Shown piece after piece: positions 42,888 through 50,060 of a stretch of 51,182 bases of DNA (positions are counted from its first letter, which is position 1; every line of letters starts with the position of its first letter). Where the stretch lies: assembly GCA_029263855.1 (NCBI GenBank), contig JAJUFC010000018.1:1-51182 (forward strand), written 5' to 3'. The notes under the pieces were generated by a model. That model was not told the origin of the DNA. It made no database searches and worked only from the letters and a program-made list of their open reading frames with translations. The translations under genes and the position numbers were made by a program. Origin of the DNA: Candidatus Thermochlorobacteriaceae bacterium (lineage in GTDB: Bacteria > Bacteroidota > Chlorobiia > Chlorobiales > Thermochlorobacteraceae).

Positions 42888-43883
42888 ATGTTCGGAGAAG
42901 AATCAATTTGGATGTGGCTCGGATTTTTCGCGCTCGTCTCTGCTGTGCTCGCGCTGGATTTGGGTGTCTTCAACAAACAAGCGCATCGCGTTTCAAGCAA
43001 AGAAGCCTTGATGTGGACTTGCCTGTGGGTCTCGCTTGCCTTCGGATTTGCGGGCGTGGTATGGCATTTCTACGGCTTTGAAAAGGCGACGGAGTTTATG
43101 ACGGGGTATTTGATTGAGGAATCGCTTTCGGTCGATAATCTCTTCGTTTTTGTATTGGTATTTCGGCACTTCAAGGTCGAAGATAGGTATCAACATCGGA
43201 TTCTCTTTTGGGGTGTCTTGGGCGCGGTCATTATGCGCGCGATTTTCATCTTCGCGGGCGTCGCGCTCATTCAAAAATTTCATTGGATTATCTACTTCTT
43301 CGGCGCGTTTCTCATTTATTCAGGGCTGAAACTGCTTTTTGAAAAAGACGGCGAAGAAGAAACCGAAGAAGTTGCCGAAAACTTTGCGATAAAGTTGGTG
43401 AAGCGATTTTTTGCTATCTCGAAGAACTACGACGGACAAAAATTTTTCACGATTGAAAACGGCAAGCGCGTCGCTACGCCGCTGTTTCTCGTGCTCATCG
43501 TGATTGAAATTACCGACCTGATTTTCGCCATCGACTCCATTCCCGCCGTGCTTGCCGTCAGCAACGACCCGTTCATTATTTTTACCTCGAATATCTTCGC
43601 CATTATGGGCTTGCGCTCGCTTTACTTTTTGCTTGCCGACATCATCGACAAGTTCGTCTTTCTCAAAAAAGGCATTTCGTGTATTCTCACATTTGTAGGG
43701 ATAAAAATGCTCACGCCTGAAATCTCTCGTTGGATTTTGGGCGAATCGCTCCACATTCCATCGCCGATTTCGCTCGCCGTGATTGCCAGCGTGCTACTCC
43801 TTTCCGTTGTGCTTTCGCTTCTCTTTGCACCGAAAGAAAAAAAGAAGGAAGTCGCGCCGATAGAAGAAGAAGTGAAAGTTTAA
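42888..43883 (+). CDS. TerC-family integral membrane protein (Alx/MeeF-like)
   Basis: About nine transmembrane segments form the TerC fold. The family signature is seen in ALDLGVFNKQAHRVSSKEAL, then FMTGYLIEESLSVDNLFVFVLVFRHFKV with the conserved acidic ESLSVDN, and the second half EITDLIFAIDSIPAVLAVSNDPFIIFTSNIFAIMGLRSLYFLL. Characterised relatives export manganese, sometimes controlled by a yybP/ykoY riboswitch. No such riboswitch can be seen in the 35-base gap to fabL. The C-terminus is charged (APKEKKKEVAPIEEEVKV). At 331 residues it is a typical Alx-type length. The stop overlaps the stop of the convergent VWA gene by four bases. Confidence 0.92.
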   Translation: MFGEESIWMWLGFFALVSAVLALDLGVFNKQAHRVSSKEALMWTCLWVSLAFGFAGVVWHFYGFEKATEFMTGYLIEESLSVDNLFVFVLVFRHFKVEDRYQHRILFWGVLGAVIMRAIFIFAGVALIQKFHWIIYFFGAFLIYSGLKLLFEKDGEEETEEVAENFAIKLVKRFFAISKNYDGQKFFTIENGKRVATPLFLVLIVIEITDLIFAIDSIPAVLAVSNDPFIIFTSNIFAIMGLRSLYFLLADIIDKFVFLKKGISCILTFVGIKMLTPEISRWILGESLHIPSPISLAVIASVLLLSVVLSLLFAPKEKKKEVAPIEEEVKV

Positions 43884-46021
43884 GGAAGCGCGTTGAGTTT
43901 TCGCAAGAGCCACTCCGCCGAAAGGCACAAGACGATAACGAGCAAAGTCGACCACAAGTTTGCAAATTCAATAGACGAGGCAGTGCGAACTTTGACTGGC
44001 TGAAACGAAGGCTCGCGCTTGATGTCGTCAAAAAATTGCCTGAAGGTTTGCGGCGTGTAGAACTTTCCACCACTGCGTTCAGCAATGCTTTGCATCGTTT
44101 CAGGGATTGCCGCCGTATTGCGCAGTTCCCCGCTGGTTTCGCTCACTGAAAAAATGCCACTCGCCGTGCCTAATACAGTTTCTCCTTCTTTGGCTTCGGC
44201 GGTGAAAGTATAATCGCCTTTTTCAAATCCCTCGAACTTGGCTTGATAGACGCCTTCTTCTGTGGCACGCTCAAAGGTGGCGTTGTAACTTTCGCCCGTT
44301 TGCTTGTGCTTGACGCGCAAAGCAATGTCGGCGGTCGAGACAGGATTCAAGAGTTCATCTTGCAAAGTAGCAGTGAAGAAAACGGTCTCGCCTTCGTCGT
44401 AAAGTTTGCGCGATGTCGAGACTTGAAAACGCTTTGAATCTTCCTTTGCCGAAAGCCACTCGATTATGCCAAGCAAGGTTTGCGCATAAACTTTGCGCAC
44501 GTTTTCGTCAGGCGAAAGTGAAAATCGCCAAAACTGCGGCGTGCAAAGCGTCGCATATTTTTTGCCCGAACTTTGCACAACGGCAAGTGCCACGCGCTCG
44601 GTGGCTCTGCCTGAAACAGAAAGTTTCCACAAAATTTGCGTTGTAGGTTTGGGTTGAAAATTGAAGTCCAAATAAGAAATCGGCGGCGCGGTTTGAAACG
44701 CAGTCTGCAAAAGAGAAGCCACAGGCTTGAACGCAACGAAACTTTGACCTTGCGCCGTCGGCGAAATGAACGCATTGTTGTCAAGCACGTCGGCGGGGCT
44801 TGTGCGCGCAAGCGAGACGGCGAGAATCGGCTCGTATTGTTTCATCTTCGCGCCCGAACTTTGCAAGCCCATAAACGAGAAGACGGGAATTTTATTCGAG
44901 TTCAAAAATTGAAACACGCGCTCCGAAATGGCTTCGCTAATGCTTGTGCTCGGAAAGCCGATGAGGAGACAGGCGTCGGCATCTTGATGCGGTGCGAGAT
45001 TAAGCGAGCCTTCAAAAAAATCGTTGGGCGTTTTTTGCGTGAAGAAAACGGCGTCAATGTTTTCAGACTGCACGAGCGTTTGACGGACGGAAGAAATTTC
45101 AGGGTCGGCAAGTCCTGCAATCACCAAGACTTTCTTTTTGTTTTTCAAGACGCGCACGAAGAAAGATTGCGAATTATTCTTCGCCGAAAATTCGCCTTGA
45201 AGCGGCGAGAGGTTAATGCTGTATTTGGCGTCGCCAACTTCTTTCGGCACAAATTCAAACGCGATGGATTGCTCGGAAGTGGCAAGTTCAAATTGCTTGC
45301 GTGCCAAAACGGTTTCGCCACTTTTCAAGAGTGCCTCGACAACTTTGCCTGTGAAGCCTTCTTGCGCAACCACTGCCGAAACAGAAACTTTGGTGTTCAC
45401 AATCGCTTGCTCGGGTGCGTAAATGCGGCGAAGCACAATATCTTTGCGCGAAGTGCTATCGCCTAACAGCACGGTAAAAATCGGAATCGGCGAACGCTCG
45501 GCTTCGTAGAGCGGGGTTTCGCCTGCGTTGAATGCGCCGTCGCTGAACAACAATGCGGCGTTGAATTTTTCGCGCGCCCCAATGCGATTGAGCGCCGCAA
45601 TCGCGTTGGCGTGATTGGTGTATTTTTCTTTGAACAAAAGGTCGCTCGGCGCGCGTTCTCGCAACGTTTCGCCAAATGAAAACGAGCGAATCTCAGCGAC
45701 GCTCTCGATGCTGTTTAGATGACGTGAAAGAAGTTGTTGGAGAAGGCTATCGCGCCGAAGTCCGTTGTCGCGAATCGTCATGCTTTCGGAGTTATCGATA
45801 ATCAATGCCAATTTGGGTTTGCGCGTTTCTTCTGAAAAAAATTGCAACATCGGTTCAAGGAAAAGGGAAAGCGCAAGAAAAACCGACAGCGCACGCAGGT
45901 TTACCAATGCCACTTTAATCGGCGTAGAGAGCGTGGCGCGTTGGTAGGTCCAAAAGGCAAGCAGAACGGCAAGAAGTGCAAAGAGCAATAAGAGCCAAAG
46001 TGATGAAGCGACAAAAGTCAT
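43880..46021 (-). CDS. VWA-domain inner-membrane protein, BatA/CARF-type layout, unassigned
   Basis: The start at 46021 yields an N-terminal membrane pair (SSLWLLLLFALLAVLLAFWTY and VALVNLRALSVFLALSLFLEPML). A von Willebrand factor A domain follows, with a MIDAS-like DNSES (KLALIIDNSESM). The middle includes a flavodoxin- or GATase-like segment (KKVLVIAGLADPEISSVRQTLV), and a final Ig-like region and transmembrane helix precede the C-terminus (LWSTLLVIVLCLSAEWLLRKL). At 713 residues this layout occurs in Bacteroidota near BatA/BatB-type genes, whose role is unclear. It is divergent from the LptF/G gene (54 bases) and convergent with TerC. A longer frame to 46324 runs over the LptF/G gene and is rejected. 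Confidence 0.78.
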   Translation of the reverse strand: MTFVASSLWLLLLFALLAVLLAFWTYQRATLSTPIKVALVNLRALSVFLALSLFLEPMLQFFSEETRKPKLALIIDNSESMTIRDNGLRRDSLLQQLLSRHLNSIESVAEIRSFSFGETLRERAPSDLLFKEKYTNHANAIAALNRIGAREKFNAALLFSDGAFNAGETPLYEAERSPIPIFTVLLGDSTSRKDIVLRRIYAPEQAIVNTKVSVSAVVAQEGFTGKVVEALLKSGETVLARKQFELATSEQSIAFEFVPKEVGDAKYSINLSPLQGEFSAKNNSQSFFVRVLKNKKKVLVIAGLADPEISSVRQTLVQSENIDAVFFTQKTPNDFFEGSLNLAPHQDADACLLIGFPSTSISEAISERVFQFLNSNKIPVFSFMGLQSSGAKMKQYEPILAVSLARTSPADVLDNNAFISPTAQGQSFVAFKPVASLLQTAFQTAPPISYLDFNFQPKPTTQILWKLSVSGRATERVALAVVQSSGKKYATLCTPQFWRFSLSPDENVRKVYAQTLLGIIEWLSAKEDSKRFQVSTSRKLYDEGETVFFTATLQDELLNPVSTADIALRVKHKQTGESYNATFERATEEGVYQAKFEGFEKGDYTFTAEAKEGETVLGTASGIFSVSETSGELRNTAAIPETMQSIAERSGGKFYTPQTFRQFFDDIKREPSFQPVKVRTASSIEFANLWSTLLVIVLCLSAEWLLRKLNALP

Positions 46022-46075
46022 TATGCGTTGTGAAAATCGTGTTAAGTCAAACAAAATAACCGTCAATTTCAATTC

Positions 46076-47158
46076 GTGAAAATTCTCGACCGATATATTG
46101 CAATCCGATACCTCGCGGCATTTTTGTTCGGAACGGCTTCCTTCATCGCGCTTTTCGTCTTGATTGACCTCATCGAGCATATCGACGACTTCATCGACCG
46201 CAAACTGACGCTCATACCCATTCTGGCTTATTACGGCTACTTCCTTCCTGAAATCTTGAAACTGATTATTCCGATTAGCGCACTCCTTTCGGCACTGTTT
46301 GTAACAGGCGCGCTCTCGAAGCAAATGGAACTTACGGCGATGAAATCGGGCGGAATTAGCCTTTACCGAATCCTTATGCCCTTTTTAGCGATTGCCATGT
46401 TAATTACCTTGTTGGATTTTTACCTTTCAGGTTGGCTTGTGCCACAGACGACGAGAGAAAAACAGCGGTTTGAATCAATCAATCTCGGAAAAAACTTCTG
46501 GGTTGGCGGCAGTCGCTCCAACGTCAATGTTATGGATTCACCGACGCAACTTGTCAGCATTGGCTATTACGACGACTACTCGAAAACTTGCTACTCCCTC
46601 GGCGTGCAAGCCTTCGAGGGAAAAAAACTGATTTGGCGATTAGACGCGGAGCGAATGAAGTTCGATACGACGACGCAACGATGGACGATTGAAAATGGAT
46701 ACTTGCGGGTAATTGAAAATGGCAACGAAAAACTCGCCCGTTTTGAAAAATTAGATACGCTTGAATTTTCGTTCACGGCGAAGGAACTCGGCGAGTCGAC
46801 CCAAGCCCTTGAACTGATGACGCTTCCCGAACACCGCGCATTTTTAGCGGCGCGCGAGCGCGGCGGATTTGACTCCTCCGATGAAGCCATCGTGAAGTAT
46901 CACTCGAAACTCTCGTTCCCGTTTGCGTGCCTCATCGTCATTCTCATCGGCGTGCCGCTCTCGGCGCAAAAGAAGCGAAGCGGCGTCGCGCTTGAAGCGG
47001 GAATTAGCATTCTTGTTGGATTTTTGTATATGGGCGTTCAGCAAGTTTTCGGGACGCTTGGCTACAAAGGAGCGGTGAATCCGATTCTCGCCGCGTGGAT
47101 GCCCAACATCACTTTCTTTGGCGTGGGATTGGCGATGCTCTTCAAAGCGCAAAAGTAA
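46076..47158 (+). CDS. LptF/LptG (YjgP/YjgQ) family permease of LPS export
   Basis: The 360-residue protein shows six transmembrane segments split three and three around a periplasmic beta-jellyroll domain (about residues 115-260), the LptF/LptG plan. The N-terminus MKILDRYIAIRYLAAFLFGTASF and the helix-2 motif PEILKLIIPISALLSALFVTGALSKQMELTAMKSGGIS are characteristic. Helix 5 contains FPFACLIVILIGVPLSAQKKRSGV. It pairs with LptB to extract LPS from the inner membrane. The start codon is GTG at 46076; no upstream ATG keeps the signature. Whether it is LptF or LptG cannot be decided alone. It is divergent from the VWA gene. Confidence 0.88.
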   Translation: MKILDRYIAIRYLAAFLFGTASFIALFVLIDLIEHIDDFIDRKLTLIPILAYYGYFLPEILKLIIPISALLSALFVTGALSKQMELTAMKSGGISLYRILMPFLAIAMLITLLDFYLSGWLVPQTTREKQRFESINLGKNFWVGGSRSNVNVMDSPTQLVSIGYYDDYSKTCYSLGVQAFEGKKLIWRLDAERMKFDTTTQRWTIENGYLRVIENGNEKLARFEKLDTLEFSFTAKELGESTQALELMTLPEHRAFLAARERGGFDSSDEAIVKYHSKLSFPFACLIVILIGVPLSAQKKRSGVALEAGISILVGFLYMGVQQVFGTLGYKGAVNPILAAWMPNITFFGVGLAMLFKAQK

Positions 47159-47428
47159 TTTTTGCCGCGCAAATCTGTTCAATCTGCCCGCTCGTTCCTT
47201 GCTTATTTGAAAAAATCACCCTCCTAACGACCGATACAGCCGATTTCCCTCATAACCTATTGTAAAATCAATACTTAAAAAAATTTTGGAGGGGGGGAAT
47301 TGATTCTTTGCCTTGCATCGCGCCAACGCCCGCCGTAACTTCATTCCGAACTTTGTTCCTTACCAATTTTCAAAAACAAAAGACCCGTTTTCCCACAACG
47401 AGAAAACGCGCCCAAAACAAAATGAAGT
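47159..47428. other. Intergenic region without an identified gene
   Basis: This 270-base AT-rich stretch between the LptF/G gene and the small frame at 47429 contains a notable GAGGGGGGG run near 47289-47297 and no coding frame with recognisable features. No hairpin with a T-tract was found just after the LptF/G stop. A promoter for the downstream lipoprotein is expected in here, but I cannot point to one. Confidence 0.5.
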
Positions 47429-47572
47429 ATGAACTATTCTTTTTCCATCACGCGCTTACCTTTCGCACTCTTGCTCATTGTACATATTTGCAACGAGCAA
47501 CCGCTTACGCCAATGCCTCAGCCTTCGATAAATCAAAATCCATTTCTAACTTTTTTAATCAAACACCACTGA
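47429..47572 (+). CDS. Possible 47-residue leader or lipoprotein-like peptide upstream of a lipoprotein gene
   Basis: A short frame from ATG (47429) to TGA (47570-47572) reads MNYSFSITRLPFALLLIVHIC..., a basic start, a hydrophobic core and a cysteine at residue 21, like a lipoprotein signal, then a Pro/Gln-rich tail. It stops 3 bases before the next ATG (47576). Its beginning resembles the beginning of that next lipoprotein (MKYS, a hydrophobic core, C-x-E, then Pro-rich with a P-x-IN stretch), suggesting either a small partner or the remnant of a duplicated 5' end. The residue before the cysteine is Ile, which is unusual for a lipobox. This is tentative. Confidence 0.35.
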   Translation: MNYSFSITRLPFALLLIVHICNEQPLTPMPQPSINQNPFLTFLIKHH

Positions 47573-47575
47573 CCG

Positions 47576-48727
47576 ATGAAGTATTCAATTTTCTTTTCCG
47601 CTCTGCTCTTACTGCTCTTTACAAACAGTTGTAAAGAAAAGCCTAACGAAGTCATTCCGCCGATAAACGAGCCGGCTCGCTGGCAAGCCATTCCTGAATT
47701 CGCCTCGATGAGCATACGCTATATGCTTCAGCATAATAATACGCTTTATGTGTCCGCAAGAGACACTCGTGTGAACTGGTACACAAGCACAGGCTGGACT
47801 GGCGACCCCAGCGTCGTCTATAAAACCACCGACGGTCAAACATGGACGAAAATTGCCGGCTTTGACAGTGAAATCGGACCGATGACCATGCACGGCGATA
47901 CGCTTTACGCGCTATGTAGCGACACAATTTTCAAAATGTTGCCTAATGGAATTTGGCAAAGAGCAATGCAAACGCCTGGTAGACTGGCTGATGGCGAAGC
48001 TGTTGGCGACATGATTTTTTATCGCGACTCCCTTTACGCCATGCAATCATTGTATCAAGCATTAGAAACCTTTATCATATATCCTAATGGTACTTACAGC
48101 CCTATACTGCCTATACCAGCTACCCCAGCCTATCAGCCTTATGCAGGCGCGAAGTTTTTAAAGCAGGTTGTCAATAACCAAGAACGCCTTTTTGTGAGAG
48201 GAAAACGAGGTGCGTCAACTGGAAGCCCAATGTTCACATTTGATGGGTGGGTTTTTGAGTATTGTGTCAATGGTCTTTCAGAGCGGGAAAAACTCTTGGC
48301 ACCAGTCAACTCTATGACGATAAAAAATGACACTGTCTATGCAGGCTTCATGGGACCTGCTGGGGTTAAACGTTTTGTCAATGACCAATGGGTGCCCTAT
48401 AAAGACACTTTACCGAATTGGGAACACGCCCTGAATGTCAGACCGAACCTTATAACTGAAACAACGGGAATCGCTTTTGTAGGAGAGAGGCTCTTCGTCT
48501 CCACCCAATGTATGGGCGTTCTGGAGTGGCGCGACAGCACAGGCTGGCGAGCAATGTCGGAAGGGTTGCTCAAAGGGTTTATTCCGGGCATAGACAACAC
48601 GAACCTTTACGTGCCGGTCGTATTTTTTGAGCATTTCAAAGGCGCGCTCTTGGCGGGTTACGGTTCACCAGGATTTGCGCCATATGGCAATCAAGTAACG
48701 GGTTTATATCGATGGAATGTCAAATAA
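47576..48727 (+). CDS. Lipoprotein of unknown function, beta-propeller-like (383 aa)
   Basis: The signal sequence MKYSIFFSALLLLLFTNSC ends with a lipobox-type TNSC, lipid on residue 19. The body repeats a strand pattern with stretches such as NNTLYVSARDT, VYKTTDGQTWTKIAG, GDTLYALCSDT, NDTVYAGFMG and ERLFVSTQCMGV, typical of beta-propeller lipoproteins, including one Asp-box-like TTDGQTW. No enzymatic motif is visible. It lies alone between the LptF/G gene and a second lipoprotein and is followed by a strong hairpin at 48809-48840. The location is most likely the outer membrane. A carbohydrate-binding or assembly role is possible but not shown. Confidence 0.75.
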   Translation: MKYSIFFSALLLLLFTNSCKEKPNEVIPPINEPARWQAIPEFASMSIRYMLQHNNTLYVSARDTRVNWYTSTGWTGDPSVVYKTTDGQTWTKIAGFDSEIGPMTMHGDTLYALCSDTIFKMLPNGIWQRAMQTPGRLADGEAVGDMIFYRDSLYAMQSLYQALETFIIYPNGTYSPILPIPATPAYQPYAGAKFLKQVVNNQERLFVRGKRGASTGSPMFTFDGWVFEYCVNGLSEREKLLAPVNSMTIKNDTVYAGFMGPAGVKRFVNDQWVPYKDTLPNWEHALNVRPNLITETTGIAFVGERLFVSTQCMGVLEWRDSTGWRAMSEGLLKGFIPGIDNTNLYVPVVFFEHFKGALLAGYGSPGFAPYGNQVTGLYRWNVK

Positions 48728-48808
48728 GTTTTTTTGCAATTTCCAATCCTAAATTAAGGAGCACCTCATGAATACATCATAACCAATTTCTTCGCTTGAA
48801 AAATAAAA

Positions 48809-48840
48809 GGGAAAAAATCAGGTGACGCTGATTTTTTCCC
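48809..48840. terminator. Perfect 13-bp hairpin, probable terminator in both directions
   Basis: GGGAAAAAATCAG (48809-48821) pairs perfectly with CTGATTTTTTCCC (48828-48840) around a 6-base loop GTGACG. The T-run lies within the stem, and the minus-strand copy is followed by TTTTATTTTT. The hairpin lies about 80 bases after the lipoprotein stop. The A/T-rich arms make it a plausible but not classical terminator. Confidence 0.6.
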
Positions 48841-48925
48841 CGAAGCAACAAAATCACGCCTTCAAGAAATGGAAGGGCTTGTTAAAATAGAAAAGTAGTA
48901 AATCTAATTAAACAGACTTATATCA

Positions 48926-49984
48926 ATGAACAGACTGATGCTCAACATAATCATGCTCGCTCTACTTGCTTCTGTAATACATAATTGTTCTAACTCGTCC
49001 ATCGAGTTTTCAGAATCTGATATTCCAAACGGCAGAAGAGACTACATTTGGACGGTAGATACTTTGCCACATAGAACAGCGCAATTAAACACGGCTCTAT
49101 TTGGGTTTTCTCACAATAATGTATGGGTGGCAAGAGGCAATGCCATTTATCATCATGACGGAAAAGCATGGACAGAGAGTTTTCAATGCGAAACACCTAT
49201 AAACGCCATATTTGGTTTATCTCCAAACGACGTCTGGGCGGTTGGGCTAAATATTTTTTACCATTTTGACGGCATTCAATGGCAAGAGTTTAGCCGATTC
49301 TCAGTATCAGAATACGCACAGTGGAACTATGGTCTTTTTGGGTTGCGTCCAAATGAGATTTTTTGCACAGGAGAAAGATTCAAAAATCAAACAGGTTCGC
49401 AAAGTGTTGATTCGACAGAGGGGGTAATTATGAAATTTGATGGGGTCAAGTGGTCTCATCTTCAAATTAGTTATTCAAAAGATGTGCTATTCCATAGCAT
49501 ATTCTATGATAGAATAAATCAAAAATATTATCTATCGGGGCGATCTTTAGACATTCAAAGGCATCTATCTTGGATTGACTTATTTGAGTTTGATGGTAGG
49601 ATTGACGTAAAAAAAATAAACGATGGTAGGCAAAACGCTCTTTTTCTTATTCATCGAAGCATTAATGGGAAGGCATATTTTTTCTCAAAGAATAATCAAG
49701 AGATACTGTTGTATAGAAATAGACGATTCGTAAAATACAAAGACTTTTCTGGTAGCCATTTGTCTTCTGTGATAGGAGCAAGAACGGAAAAGGATTTTAT
49801 CGGATTCGGCGGCGAAGAACCTGAACGTAAATTACTTCATTATGACGGAAAAAATCTTGTAATTCTTCATGATGTTCCAGGTGTGATTGTTCAGCAATGG
49901 ATTGGAGAAAACGAGATATTTATTCTGAAAATAATACCTGAAGGCACAGTTATTTTGAAGGGTGTTTTAAGTGCCCAAAATTAG
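48926..49984 (+). CDS. AT-rich lipoprotein with propeller-like repeats (352 aa), unassigned
   Basis: The signal region MNRLMLNIIMLALLASVIHNC leads to a cysteine at residue 21; the residue before it is Asn, unlike a strict lipobox, but this is tolerated in this phylum group. Repeats such as NNVWVARGNAIYHHDGKAWTE, NDVWAVGLNIFYHFDGIQWQEF and GVIMKFDGVKWSHL give a six- or seven-bladed beta-propeller impression. No catalytic residues were identified. The DNA is markedly AT-rich; by hand 49501-49560 has 17 G/C in 60 (28%), versus roughly half in the uronate locus. It is followed by a perfect Shine-Dalgarno-like sequence with no gene start, then a secreted protein at 50061. Confidence 0.75.
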   Translation: MNRLMLNIIMLALLASVIHNCSNSSIEFSESDIPNGRRDYIWTVDTLPHRTAQLNTALFGFSHNNVWVARGNAIYHHDGKAWTESFQCETPINAIFGLSPNDVWAVGLNIFYHFDGIQWQEFSRFSVSEYAQWNYGLFGLRPNEIFCTGERFKNQTGSQSVDSTEGVIMKFDGVKWSHLQISYSKDVLFHSIFYDRINQKYYLSGRSLDIQRHLSWIDLFEFDGRIDVKKINDGRQNALFLIHRSINGKAYFFSKNNQEILLYRNRRFVKYKDFSGSHLSSVIGARTEKDFIGFGGEEPERKLLHYDGKNLVILHDVPGVIVQQWIGENEIFILKIIPEGTVILKGVLSAQN

Positions 49985-49995
49985 ATTAAAGAAAG

Positions 49996-50005
49996 AAAGG
50001 AGGTG
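49996..50005 (+). promoter_or_regulatory. Full-length Shine-Dalgarno match without a nearby start codon
   Basis: AAAGGAGGTG is an exact complement of the 3' end of 16S rRNA. The following 50 bases have no ATG at a proper distance; the next start is 50061, 55 bases away. Few genes in this window have such a sequence. It may be a relic of a lost gene start or an element that pauses or recruits ribosomes. Confidence 0.4.
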
Positions 50006-50060
50006 TAGATTATCAATTTCTTTTTCCTAGCATTTCTAACAACTTAAAAATTGAACAACT

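Noticed and set aside
44636-45466. Plus-strand frame (276 codons) opposite the VWA gene
   Set aside because: Arg-rich antisense translation without motifs.
45964-46324. N-terminal extension of the VWA protein upstream of 46021
   Set aside because: It runs antisense over the LptF/LptG gene and the extra residues lack hydrophobic or domain features, while a membrane helix begins right after the Met at 46021.
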